A DNA stretch of 64,000 nucleotides from Zhihengliuella alba (GTDB lineage Bacteria; Actinomycetota; Actinomycetes; Actinomycetales; Micrococcaceae). Shown here piece by piece: positions 18,025 through 26,305 of this stretch (the first letter of the stretch is position 1; every line of letters starts with the position of its first letter). The notes beneath the pieces were generated by a model that saw only the letters and a list, made by a program, of their open reading frames with translations, did no database searches and was not told the origin of the DNA. Position numbers and translations under genes: made by a program. The stretch is from the NCBI RefSeq assembly GCF_039538765.1, contig NZ_BAABCJ010000005.1, positions 1 through 64,000 of the forward strand, in the 5' to 3' direction.

Positions 18025-18699
18025 TCAGTGCAGGGCCGACTCGTGGGCCGTCGCTGCGTCGGTGAGGAGTTCCCTCGAGGACGCGTAGACGTGGTTCCTC
18101 ATCGCGGCCTCGGCACCGAAGTGGTCCTTGGCGATGATCATGTCCAGGACAGCCCGATGCTCCTCGGTCGAGGTGTGGATCCGGCCCGGGTGCTCGGCGG
18201 TGCGAACCACCATCCGGTGGTAGGCGAGCTGATTCATGAGCCGTTCGTAGTGCTCGACCAACTTGCGGTTGTCGGCGCCGCGGATGATCGTCCAGTGGAA
18301 TTCGTGGACCAGCGAGGCGTACCGCTGGGCGTCCTGTGCTGAGGCGGCCTCCACCGAGTCCTCGACGTTGCGCTCCAGGACCTCCAGCTCCGGCACCGTC
18401 CCCCGGCGCGCCAAGAGGCCCGCGGCGAGGCCCTCGAGGCCCTCCTTGAGCTGGAAGAGCTCGACGATCTCCCGCCTCGTCGGCTCCCGGACGAAGGTGC
18501 CGACCTTGGGCCGGATCTCGACCAGCCCCTCGTGCTGGAGCTGCTTGAGCGCCTCGCGGATGGGGGTACGGCTGACGCCGAACTCCTCGGAGAGCTGGAG
18601 CTCGGACAGCGGTGCCCCGGGCGGGTACTCGCCGCTGAGGACCAGGTCACGGACCCTGTCGAGGAGCGGCCCCGGTGCGACTACAACGTTCTCTTGCAT
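18025..18699 (-). CDS. GntR-family (FadR/FCD subgroup) transcriptional regulator
   Basis: A 224-aa regulator with an N-terminal winged helix (PPGAPLSELQLSEEFGVSRTPIREAL, key part SRTPIREAL) and a C-terminal helical FCD ligand domain with metal-site residues (H in LVHEFHWTII, HRMV, HTSTEEHRAVLDMI, AMRNHV). These regulators usually bind organic acids or amino acids and repress nearby catabolic genes. It appears leaderless: a TACGTT -10 lies 7 nt before ATG. It heads the leftward unit and is divergent from the flavin reductase/BCCT unit, so it is the prime candidate regulator of both. Confidence 0.92.
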   Translation of the reverse strand: MQENVVVAPGPLLDRVRDLVLSGEYPPGAPLSELQLSEEFGVSRTPIREALKQLQHEGLVEIRPKVGTFVREPTRREIVELFQLKEGLEGLAAGLLARRGTVPELEVLERNVEDSVEAASAQDAQRYASLVHEFHWTIIRGADNRKLVEHYERLMNQLAYHRMVVRTAEHPGRIHTSTEEHRAVLDMIIAKDHFGAEAAMRNHVYASSRELLTDAATAHESALH

Positions 18700-18736
18700 G
18701 CAACAGAACGTACGTCACCTCCGGAACAGCCGTCAA
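18694..18736 (-). promoter_or_regulatory. Leaderless promoter of the GntR gene, with TTGCATGCAA palindrome at the start codon
   Basis: Minus-strand -35 TTGACG (18731-18736), 18-bp spacer, -10 TACGTT (18707-18712), then 7 nt to ATG (18697-18699). The start codon lies within a perfect 10-bp palindrome, TTGCATGCAA (18694-18703), similar in form to FCD-GntR operators. Confidence 0.65.
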
Positions 18737-18803
18737 GCAATTTCTCTGTATTGGCCGGAATAGCCGTAAACCAGCCGAATACTCTCGAGTTGCCGAGACG
18801 CCC

Positions 18804-18840
18804 TTGACGGCGTCCTGTGACCAGCGTTACGTTCTCTACC
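18804..18840 (+). promoter_or_regulatory. Leaderless promoter of the SnoaL-flavin reductase gene
   Basis: The plus strand carries -35 TTGACG (18804-18809), an 18-bp spacer, -10 TACGTT (18828-18833) and 7 nt (CTCTACC) before ATG. The hexamers, spacer length and distance to ATG are identical to those of the divergent GntR promoter. No Shine-Dalgarno sequence precedes the ATG. Confidence 0.65.
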
Positions 18841-19785
18841 ATGCAACAGACACTAGCTCCCGCTCTCACGTCCGCCTGGATCGATGCTTGGAACGACGGC
18901 GACGTCGCGGCCTTCGAGCAGGTGGTCACCGATGACTACGTGCGCATCAGCCGCTCCACTGGCAAGTCGCAGACTCTGGACGCCATTCGCGAGGACATCT
19001 CCGCGATCCGCGCGGCCTTCCCGGATCTGACGACTCGAATCGACTCCGTGGTGGAGGACGGCGACCAGGCCGTCATCTTCTGGACCAGCGCTGGAACACA
19101 CACCGAGCCCTTCCTCGGCGTGCCAGCGACCGGTCGCCGGGTGGAGACCCGCGGCTGCAACCATGTACTTCTCGCCGACGGCCGCATCCAGCGGGAGGAA
19201 GTCACCTGGGACAGCTCGGAGCTGCTGCACGCCCTCGGCGTCAGGCACCTGAGCGACGCCGCTCCCCACACGGGGGACGTCGTCGTCGACGACCTCTCCG
19301 GAGAGCCGGACCCAGAGATCATGAAGACGTTCAACCGGCAATTCGTCACCGGAGTGACTGTGGTCACTACAAGGGATGGGGAGGCGCCGAAGGGGCTGGC
19401 CGTGAATGCCTACGCGTCCGTATCGCTCGAGCCGCCGCTCGTCATGGTGTGCGTGCAGAAGACGTCCTCCACCTACCCGGCGCTCTTCGCCGGGACGCAC
19501 CTCGGAATCAACATCCTCGGGACCGGGCAACGGGATACTGTTGCTACTTTCGCGTCGAAGGCTGCGGACAAATTCGCCGATATCGCGTGGCACGAGGGGC
19601 CCAACGGCAGTCCGCTGATCGACGGCTCCCCGGCTTGCATCGAGGCCGAGATCCGCGAGCGCTTCCAGGCCAAGACGCACACGGTCTTCATCTGCCGCGT
19701 CCGCCATGCGGAGGTCTCAGAGGCCAGCCCCATCGTCTACAAGGCCGGCCGCTTCTTCGACAGCGACGACCTCCAACAGCTCTGA
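18841..19785 (+). CDS. SnoaL-like domain fused to an FMN reductase domain
   Basis: A 314-aa two-domain protein. Residues about 8-128 form an NTF2/SnoaL-like cone (AWNDGDVAAFEQVVTDDYVRI, FPDLTTRIDSVVEDGD, FLGVPATGRRVETRG). Residues about 155-312 form a flavin reductase domain of the HpaC/split-barrel type (MKTFNRQFVTGVTVVTTRDG, GLAVNAYASVSLEPPLVMVCV, GINILGTGQ, GSPLIDGSPACIEAEI). It probably supplies reduced FMN to the LLM monooxygenase of the divergent operon. The fusion is unusual; the SnoaL part could bind the product, substrate or partner. I chose ATG 18841 over GTG 18817 because of the leaderless promoter. Confidence 0.88.
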   Translation: MQQTLAPALTSAWIDAWNDGDVAAFEQVVTDDYVRISRSTGKSQTLDAIREDISAIRAAFPDLTTRIDSVVEDGDQAVIFWTSAGTHTEPFLGVPATGRRVETRGCNHVLLADGRIQREEVTWDSSELLHALGVRHLSDAAPHTGDVVVDDLSGEPDPEIMKTFNRQFVTGVTVVTTRDGEAPKGLAVNAYASVSLEPPLVMVCVQKTSSTYPALFAGTHLGINILGTGQRDTVATFASKAADKFADIAWHEGPNGSPLIDGSPACIEAEIRERFQAKTHTVFICRVRHAEVSEASPIVYKAGRFFDSDDLQQL

Positions 19786-19832
19786 CCCGACTCAGCGCTC
19801 CCATCACTCGCCGCCACAGACTGGAGAACACC

Positions 19833-21422
19833 GTGGTCCAACAGATCTCCCCGCAGGCCCCGGCCCGCGCTACGGAATCGAAACGCCGCCCGGCCGCAGG
19901 GCCCGTCATGTACGCCTCGGTCGCCCTGATCGCGGTGTTCGTCCTGTGGGCCTCGCTCTCACCGGAGAGTCTCGGCACGGCCATGGGATCCTCCATGAAC
20001 TGGGTCGCCGAGACCATCGGCTGGAGCTACCTGGTGGTGCCGCTGCTCTGCATCGGACTGCTGGTGTACCTCTTCTTCAGTCGGTACGGCGAGGTGCGAC
20101 TCGGTTCGGATGACGCCCGCCCGGAGTACAGCACCTGGTCCTGGCTCGCCATGATCCTCGCGGCTGTCATGGGCATCGGTCTGGTCAGCTACGGCGTGGC
20201 CGAGCCGATCTCTCACTTCATGGCGCCTCCGCACGGTCTGGCGGAGCCGGAGACCATGGACGCCGCGGTGCGCGCCCTCCAGTTCAGTTACTTCGACTGG
20301 GGGCCGCACGCCTGGGCCGTCTTCGGCGTCTTCGGCCTGGCGATCGGCTACTCCACCCACCGCAAGGGGCGCCCCGGCCTCGTCTCCCCCATGCTGCGGC
20401 CGGTCCTCGGCCGGCTCGTGGACGGCTGGTTCGGCAAGGCCATCGACGTCTTCGCCGTGATCGCCACCCTCTTCGGCACCACCACGTCCCTCGGACTCGG
20501 GGCCTCCCAGATCAACGAGGGCCTGGCACGCACCTTCGGCCTGCCGAGCGGGCTCAACGTCCAGATCGTCATCATCGCCGTGATCACGGTCCTCTTCACG
20601 GTCTCCGCCCTGACCGGCGTGAGCCGCGGCATCAAGTACATCAGCCAGACCACCATGGCCGCCTCCATGGTCATGGGCCTCTTCGTCCTCTTCGCCGGCC
20701 CCACGAACTTCGTCACCAACCTCTTCTTCCGCTCGGTCGGCCGCTACTTCAACGACTTCTTCGCCATGAGCCTCACGACACCCACCACGCCTGCGGACCT
20801 GGAGTGGATGCAGTGGTGGACGTACTTCATGATGGCCTGGTGGCTCAGCTGGGGCGCGTTCGTCGGCGTCTTCCTGGCGAAGATCTCCCGCGGCCGCACC
20901 ATCCGCCAGTTCGTCGCCGGCACCCTCGGCGTCCCCACCCTCGTGTTCTTCGCCTGGTTCGCCATCTTCGGCGGCTCGGCCATCAACCTGGACATGCAGG
21001 GCGCCGGCATCGGCGCCGCGACCACCGAGAACATCAACGCCGCCTTCTTCGCGCTCCTCGAGGAGTTGCCGCTGACGCACTTCATGTCGATCGTCACCGT
21101 GCTGCTGGTGGTCCTGTTCTTCATCTCGGGCGCCGACTCCAACACGTTCGTCCTGAGCACCCTGTCCTCGAACGGCGAGCTCAACCCGAGCCGGCCCGTC
21201 CTGACGCTCTGGGGCGCGCTGACCGGCCTGTGCGCGGTGCTGCTGCTGATCGTGGGCGGACTCAGCGCCCTCCAGCAGGCCGCCATGCTCTCCGCCCTGC
21301 CGTTCACCATCATCGTGGGACTGCTCGGGATCTCCCTGGTGATCGAGCTACGCCAGGATCCCGAGTTCAAGCTCCTGCGCCGGGCCCGCCTCCGCGAGCT
21401 CGTGGCGCGGGACAAGGCCTGA
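19833..21422 (+). CDS. BCCT-family transporter (betaine/carnitine/choline type)
   Basis: A 529-aa membrane protein with about 12 hydrophobic segments and the BCCT signature region around WWTYFMMAWWLSWGAFVG (about residues 330-347), plus MGIGLVSYGVAEP and LGLGASQINEGL. BCCT carriers import zwitterions with a quaternary nitrogen, by Na+ or H+ symport. The start is GTG 19833 with a GGAG site 6 nt upstream, 47 bp after the flavin reductase gene, so the two are co-transcribed. Pairing with a monooxygenase system suggests the imported betaine-like compound is the catabolic substrate. Long hydrophilic tails for osmosensing are absent. Confidence 0.92.
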   Translation: MVQQISPQAPARATESKRRPAAGPVMYASVALIAVFVLWASLSPESLGTAMGSSMNWVAETIGWSYLVVPLLCIGLLVYLFFSRYGEVRLGSDDARPEYSTWSWLAMILAAVMGIGLVSYGVAEPISHFMAPPHGLAEPETMDAAVRALQFSYFDWGPHAWAVFGVFGLAIGYSTHRKGRPGLVSPMLRPVLGRLVDGWFGKAIDVFAVIATLFGTTTSLGLGASQINEGLARTFGLPSGLNVQIVIIAVITVLFTVSALTGVSRGIKYISQTTMAASMVMGLFVLFAGPTNFVTNLFFRSVGRYFNDFFAMSLTTPTTPADLEWMQWWTYFMMAWWLSWGAFVGVFLAKISRGRTIRQFVAGTLGVPTLVFFAWFAIFGGSAINLDMQGAGIGAATTENINAAFFALLEELPLTHFMSIVTVLLVVLFFISGADSNTFVLSTLSSNGELNPSRPVLTLWGALTGLCAVLLLIVGGLSALQQAAMLSALPFTIIVGLLGISLVIELRQDPEFKLLRRARLRELVARDKA

Positions 21423-21451
21423 CCGTACCCTCCGCGGGGCCGTGCGCCGCG

Positions 21452-21874
21452 TCAGCCCTCCAGGTGCTGGCGCGGCACGCGGTCCCGCTCGTACGTGATC
21501 TCGGTGTAGCCGTGCGGGGCGGGCTGACCGTCCTCGCCGAGGTTCACGAACACCAGCTTGTCGATGGTCAGGATGGACCGGCGGGTGAACATGTTCCGCA
21601 CCTCGGCCCGCATGGTCAGGGACGTGCGGCCGAAGTGCGTGGCCGTCAGGCCCATCTCGATCAGATCGCCCTGCTGGGCCGAGCTGACGAAGTTGATCTC
21701 CGACATGTACTTGGTCACCGCACGGCCATTGCCGAGCTGGACGATCGCGTAGATCGCCGCCTCCTCGTCAATCCAGCGCAGGAGCGAGCCGCCGAAGAGC
21801 GTGCCATTCGCGTTGAGGTCCTCCGGCCGGACCCACTTGCGGGTGTGGAACGTGATGTCGCCGTTCTCGGGCAT
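21452..21874 (-). CDS. Hotdog-fold acyl-CoA thioesterase
   Basis: A 140-aa hotdog protein of the YciA/ACOT type. LNANGTLFGGSLLRWIDEEAAIYA (key parts NANGTLFGG and WIDEEAA) carries the usual Asn/Asp pair, followed by TKYMSEINFVSSAQQGDLIEMG. It hydrolyses acyl-CoA to free acid and CoA; substrate unknown. It is convergent with the BCCT gene (29 bp apart) and not clearly part of either catabolic module. Confidence 0.85.
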   Translation of the reverse strand: MPENGDITFHTRKWVRPEDLNANGTLFGGSLLRWIDEEAAIYAIVQLGNGRAVTKYMSEINFVSSAQQGDLIEMGLTATHFGRTSLTMRAEVRNMFTRRSILTIDKLVFVNLGEDGQPAPHGYTEITYERDRVPRQHLEG

Positions 21875-21935
21875 GATCAGGTCCTCCTTCGCGGCGCCGT
21901 CTTCGACGCCGGATCTTCACCCTAGCGCCGCCGGC

Positions 21936-23438
21936 TCATTCCTTCGGGTCCGCAGTACCGGGCAGTCGCTTGACCCCGATGGTGTGCGCCGCCGTGAACT
22001 CCTCGATGGCCCATTCACCGTTGAAGCGGCCCAGCCCCGAGTTGCGCTCGCCGCCGAAGGCCACGTGCGCCTCGTCCTGGACAGTCATCTCGTTGACGTA
22101 CGTCATGCCGGCCTTGACCCGCTGCGCGAATCGGACGCCGCGATCCAGGTCCTGGGTGAACACCGACGACGACAAGCCGTAGACGTGGTCGTTGGCCAGG
22201 CGCAGGGCGTCCTCCTCGTCGTTGGCCTTGAGGATCGAGACCATCGGGCCGAAGATCTCCTCGCGCGCGATCTCCATGTCCGCCGTGACGTCCACGAAGA
22301 CGTGCGGCGGAACCACGCGGCCGGTGATGTCCTGCTCCACGGCGACCGTCGCACCCTCCGCGCGGGCACCGGCGATCTTCTTCTTGAGCCCCTCGAGTTG
22401 GGTGTCGTTGACCACTGGGCCGACGAGAACGCCCTCAGCGGACGGGTCCCCGTACGTCACCGAGCGGGCGGCCGCGGTGAATTTTTCGACGAATTCGTCA
22501 TAGACCGGCGCCTGGACGATGATCCGGTTGACCGACATGCAGATTTGGCCGGAGTGCAGGAACGTCCCCGGCACGGCCTCCGCGACGGCGGCGTCGATGT
22601 CGGCATCGTCCAGCACCACCAGCGGCGCGTTGCCGCCCAGCTCCAGGGACACCTTCTTCAGGTGCTCGCCGGCGGTGGCCGTGGCGCCCACCTGCTGGCC
22701 CACCGGGGTGGACCCAGTGAAGGAGATCAGCCGCGGCACCGGGTGGGCCACGAACTCGTCGCCGATCTCGGAGCCGGCGCCGACCACCACGGAGAGCACT
22801 CCCTGGGGCAGCCCGGCCTCTTCAAACACCCGCGCCAGCAGCAGACCGCCCGTGACGGGCGTATCCGAGGCGGGCTTGATCACGACGGCATTGCCCACGG
22901 CCAGCGCCGGGGCCACGGAGCGCTGCGAGAGGTGCAGCGGAAAGTTCCACGGGCTGATCACGCCGACGACGCCGACCGGCTTGCGGTAGACCCGCATCTC
23001 CCGGTCCTCGGTGTTCGAGGGGTGGATAGTGCCGTGCACCCGGGTCGGGAACGAGGCCGATTCGGCCGTGATGCCAGCGGCCAGCGAGACCTCGATGTTG
23101 GCCTTCAGGACCGTTGCGCCGCCCTCCTTGACAAGCCAGGACACGATTTCCTCGCGGCGCTCTTCCAGAATCTCACCGGCTCGGCGGATGATCTTCGCCC
23201 GCTCCCGCGGAACCATAGCGGCCCAGGCGGGCTGCGCGGCCTCCGCGGCCCGGTAGGCCTCGTCCAGGTCCTCAGCCGAGGCCTGCTGGATTCGGGCCAG
23301 CAGCGAGTCGTCATACGGATTGGTATTCGTGTTCACCCGCTCCGACCGGCCCTGGCGCCACTCGCCGGCAATAAATTGGGCATTCACCGGCTGCCCGGCA
23401 AAAGTGGCGGCGGTCTTCTCCTGGCTGGAAGTCGTCAT
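21936..23438 (-). CDS. Aldehyde dehydrogenase (vanillin/benzaldehyde dehydrogenase-like)
   Basis: A 500-aa aldehyde dehydrogenase with ISPWNFPLHLS, IKPASDTPVTGG, FTGSTPVGQ, the catalytic glutamate in ELGGNAPLVV (about residue 264) and the nucleophilic cysteine in GQICMSVNR (about 298). The C-terminal HVAFGGERNSGLGRFNGEW is typical of vanillin/benzaldehyde-type members. Start chosen at ATG 23438, 6 nt after a GGAG site; a longer N-terminus in frame overlaps non-coding DNA. It lies 60 bp downstream of an APC permease in the same orientation, and likely oxidises the aldehyde made by a transaminase (inference). Confidence 0.92.
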   Translation of the reverse strand: MTTSSQEKTAATFAGQPVNAQFIAGEWRQGRSERVNTNTNPYDDSLLARIQQASAEDLDEAYRAAEAAQPAWAAMVPRERAKIIRRAGEILEERREEIVSWLVKEGGATVLKANIEVSLAAGITAESASFPTRVHGTIHPSNTEDREMRVYRKPVGVVGVISPWNFPLHLSQRSVAPALAVGNAVVIKPASDTPVTGGLLLARVFEEAGLPQGVLSVVVGAGSEIGDEFVAHPVPRLISFTGSTPVGQQVGATATAGEHLKKVSLELGGNAPLVVLDDADIDAAVAEAVPGTFLHSGQICMSVNRIIVQAPVYDEFVEKFTAAARSVTYGDPSAEGVLVGPVVNDTQLEGLKKKIAGARAEGATVAVEQDITGRVVPPHVFVDVTADMEIAREEIFGPMVSILKANDEEDALRLANDHVYGLSSSVFTQDLDRGVRFAQRVKAGMTYVNEMTVQDEAHVAFGGERNSGLGRFNGEWAIEEFTAAHTIGVKRLPGTADPKE

Positions 23439-23498
23439 GACTGTCTCCTGTTCGATGTGTTTGGTTCTCCGAACCACGGGGTAGGTGTCGCTGGCCAT

Positions 23499-25016
23499 TC
23501 ACCCATGCCGAGGACCAGTTGAGGAAGAGTGGGTGGATGTCGGCTTGGGCGAGGGAAGCGGCGTGGCCGCGCCGGTTTCCGGATCGTGCTCCTGACGCAA
23601 GTCGTCGGTGTTGCGCACCGCCCCGATGACCAATCCGGCGACGACCGCCACGACGTATAGGGCCGGCAGGATCACAGCCACAGAACCCCCGGAATCGATG
23701 AGCGCGTCGAAGTTGACGACGGCCAGGATGACGGCCACCAGGAGCATGATTCCGCCGAGCAGGGGCGCGATGAACCGCGCCCACAGGGCCTCGTTGGCCG
23801 AGCGGCTGCGAAGGAACACGATCACCGCGGCGGCGCCGGTGGCCTGCAGGAGGAGCAGGCCCAGCGTGCCGAGACCGAGCATCCACATGTACAGGACCGC
23901 GAACGGGTCCTGGCCGGTGAAGGTGAACAGGACGAGGAGGACGGTGATGGTCGCCGTGACGACCAGGCTGGCTCGAGCCGGGCTCTGGTACCGCGGGTGG
24001 CTGACCCCGAGCCCCCTGGGCAGGAAGTTGGCCCGCCCCAGCGAGAACACATACCGGTTCAGGGCGTTGTGGAAGGACAACAGCACCGCCAGCAGGCTGG
24101 TCAGCACCAGCAGCTCCAGGACGACGGCAGACCCTGCCCCGAGGTAATCGGTGACGGCCGCAAGCACGAAGTTCACCGGATCGGCGAGCGCGGCATCCTG
24201 GACGTTGTCCACCCCGTAAGCCAGGGCCAGGGCCCACATGGTCAGGGTGTAGATGACACCGATGATGGCGATCGACGTGTAGGTGGCCCGGGGCACCGCC
24301 TTCTTGGGTTCCTTGGCTTCCTCCCCGTAGAGGATGGTCGCCTCGAAGCCGACGAAGCAGGCGAAGGCGAACAGGATGGCCAGGCCCATCGTGGGACTGA
24401 AGATGTCTGCGGGGTTGAAGGACGCCACGTTGATGCCGTCGGCTCCGCCGCCGACGAGTACGGCGACATCGAAGACGACCAGGAAGAGCACTTCGAGGAC
24501 CAGCATGACGCCCAGCAGCACCGTGGACACGCGAATGTCGCGGTAGGCGAGCAGCCCGATGATGGCGACCCCGATCAGCAGAGCCGGCTGCCATGGCAGG
24601 TTGATGCCGAAGAAGCGGTCGAAGAAGTCCGACGTGAAGGTCGCGAGCTGCGCCGAGATCCCCAGGAACATCGCTAGATAGGCTAGGAGCGCGATGCCGG
24701 CGGCGGCGTATCCGGCCCATCGGCCCAGCCCCCACGCGACGAAGGCCGCGAACCCGCCCGCGTTGGTGACGTACCGGCTCATGGCGGCGAAGCCGAAGGC
24801 AAACAGCAGCAGGGCCAACGAAGCGATGAGGTACATCGCCGGCGCGGCCGACCCGGCGAACATGAAGACCACCGGACCCGCGCCGAGCGTGGCGGCCAGG
24901 GGCGCGGCGGCCGCCACAACGAAGAAAACGATGCCGGCCGTGCCGATGGACCCGGCGTTGAGCCGGGTCTGCCGTGTGGTGTTCGGCGGGGCCTCCGCCG
25001 GAGTGCTGGTATTCAA
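23499..25016 (-). CDS. APC-family amino acid/amine permease
   Basis: A 505-aa protein with about 12 membrane segments: LNAGSIGTAGIVFFVVAAAAPL opens the first helix, FACFVGFEATILYGEEAKEPKKAVPRA is the helix 6 region (key part GFEATILYGEEAKEP), then SFHNALNRYVFSLGR. This is the APC superfamily, importing amino acids or polyamines. No ATG fits; I chose TTG 25016, preceded by GAGGGG. It is divergent from a LysR regulator and upstream of an aldehyde dehydrogenase, forming an uptake-plus-oxidation unit. Substrate unknown. Confidence 0.88.
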   Translation of the reverse strand: MNTSTPAEAPPNTTRQTRLNAGSIGTAGIVFFVVAAAAPLAATLGAGPVVFMFAGSAAPAMYLIASLALLLFAFGFAAMSRYVTNAGGFAAFVAWGLGRWAGYAAAGIALLAYLAMFLGISAQLATFTSDFFDRFFGINLPWQPALLIGVAIIGLLAYRDIRVSTVLLGVMLVLEVLFLVVFDVAVLVGGGADGINVASFNPADIFSPTMGLAILFAFACFVGFEATILYGEEAKEPKKAVPRATYTSIAIIGVIYTLTMWALALAYGVDNVQDAALADPVNFVLAAVTDYLGAGSAVVLELLVLTSLLAVLLSFHNALNRYVFSLGRANFLPRGLGVSHPRYQSPARASLVVTATITVLLVLFTFTGQDPFAVLYMWMLGLGTLGLLLLQATGAAAVIVFLRSRSANEALWARFIAPLLGGIMLLVAVILAVVNFDALIDSGGSVAVILPALYVVAVVAGLVIGAVRNTDDLRQEHDPETGAATPLPSPKPTSTHSSSTGPRHG

Positions 25017-25147
25017 GATTGCCCCTCGGGTGGGATGATTCAAAAAGCTGGATCCCACGTCGTCGCCGGGCGACTGCCGGCGAGCTTCCGTGGTCTTTCC
25101 ATGCTTCGGCAGGCCAATGACTGTGACAAGGGCCACCCTGCGAAGGT

Positions 25148-25168
25148 GCGTTCGCGAATGCGGAACGC
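25148..25168. promoter_or_regulatory. Probable LysR operator
   Basis: GCGTTC, nine bases, GAACGC: a perfect 6-bp inverted repeat containing the LysR-type T-N11-A core. It sits in the divergent gap between the permease (start 25016) and the LysR gene (start 25218), about 50 bp before the latter. Confidence 0.6.
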
Positions 25169-25217
25169 GCCTCTGACCACCGTGGACAACGCGACGGGAC
25201 ACGGAGAAAGGACAGTC

Positions 25218-26138
25218 ATGGAGATCCGACAGCTTCAGTTCGCCGTCCGGGTCGCCGAGACCCTGCACTTCGGCCGCGCGGCCGAGCTGGAACACATCGC
25301 CCCCTCGGTGTTGAGCACGCAGATCCGTCGCCTGGAATCCCGGTTGGGGGTGAAGATCTTCGAACGCACGCCGCATCAGGTCCTGGTCACCCCGGCGGGC
25401 GCCCATTTCATTGGGGAAGCGCGGGAGATCCTCGAACGGTTGGGCCGTCTACGCACCGAAACCCAGGCCATCGCCCGCAGCGCGACCGAGCGGTTGAGCA
25501 TCGGGTTCTTCGGGGAGGCCCTGGGCGAGCTCACCCACCGGGTCTTCAACGCGTTCGCGACGACGTTTCCCCACACGGAGCTGCAGTTCACCGAGCTGTC
25601 GATGAGCACCCAGTTCGAGGACCTCAACGCCGGGGCGGTGGACGTTGCCTTCCTCCGCATGCCGATCGATGACAGGACCTTTCGTGTGCGCCCCCTGTTC
25701 CAGGAGCGCCTCTACGCCGCGGTGGCCGCAGACGGCCCCTTCAGTGATGCGACGTCGCTGAAGGTCGAGGACATCATCGATGAGCCCTTCGCCGTCGCCG
25801 GGGACGATACGCCGAGCGAATGGGCCGGCTTCTGGTCGTTGGATGGAAACCGCGGAGCTCCCCGGCGGATCGGAGCGAAGGTGCACACCCTCAGCGAGAG
25901 CCTCTCGGCGGTGGCCTACTCGGGCGCCATCGATACGTACCCGGCGTCGGCCACGCGCACCTTCCAGCACCCCGGGGTGGCCTTCGTACCGATCGAAGAC
26001 GCCCCGGCCAGCGTGCTGGCTTTCACGTGGCGACGGGACAACGACAACCCGATGATCCCGGAGCTGTTAGCGGTCACGACGTCAGTGATCAGGCAGCACA
26101 TCGACGAGTTGCCGGAGGCCGAACTCGTCATCGAATAA
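25218..26138 (+). CDS. LysR-family transcriptional regulator
   Basis: A 306-aa LysR protein. The N-terminal winged helix is MEIRQLQFAVRVAETLHFGRAAELEHIAPSVLSTQIRRLESRLGVKIFER (key parts HFGRAAELEH, SVLSTQIRRLE), followed by a periplasmic-binding-like ligand domain starting LSIGFFGEALGEL. A GAAAGGAC site precedes ATG 25218. It is divergent from the permease-aldehyde dehydrogenase unit and upstream of the class III aminotransferase in the same direction, so it probably regulates both. The inducer is likely the transported amine/amino acid (inference). Confidence 0.9.
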   Translation: MEIRQLQFAVRVAETLHFGRAAELEHIAPSVLSTQIRRLESRLGVKIFERTPHQVLVTPAGAHFIGEAREILERLGRLRTETQAIARSATERLSIGFFGEALGELTHRVFNAFATTFPHTELQFTELSMSTQFEDLNAGAVDVAFLRMPIDDRTFRVRPLFQERLYAAVAADGPFSDATSLKVEDIIDEPFAVAGDDTPSEWAGFWSLDGNRGAPRRIGAKVHTLSESLSAVAYSGAIDTYPASATRTFQHPGVAFVPIEDAPASVLAFTWRRDNDNPMIPELLAVTTSVIRQHIDELPEAELVIE

Positions 26139-26192
26139 GCCGAACCGGCAACTTCGGCTAGGACGCTGTTCGCGATTTCGGAAGGCGCCTTC
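26138..26192 (+). terminator. Weak hairpins after the LysR gene
   Basis: AGCCGAA/TTCGGCT (26138-26144 with 26153-26159) overlaps the stop codon, and a perfect 12-bp palindrome GAAGGCGCCTTC follows at 26181-26192. The first could terminate LysR transcripts. The second could be part of the aminotransferase control region. Confidence 0.35.
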
Positions 26193-26245
26193 TGCTTTCC
26201 TTCGTTGCCAAGGTTGTGGCCGCGGCCGAAGGATGGAAAGGAGAC

Positions 26246-26305
26246 ATGGCAGCCGTCCAGGCTGCATTTCCCTTCGGAAGCCGAGGTTTATTGTGGCGGG
26301 TTTGA
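26246..26305 (+). CDS. Short leader ORF (19 aa) coupled to the aminotransferase gene
   Basis: ATG at 26246 has an AAAGGAG site 3 nt upstream, the best ribosome binding site in the region. It encodes MAAVQAAFPFGSRGLLWRV and stops at TGA 26303-26305, overlapping a TTG (26302-26304) in the aminotransferase frame (TTGA). The aminotransferase itself has no good site, so coupled re-initiation is plausible. No homology can be judged at this length. Confidence 0.55.
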   Translation: MAAVQAAFPFGSRGLLWRV

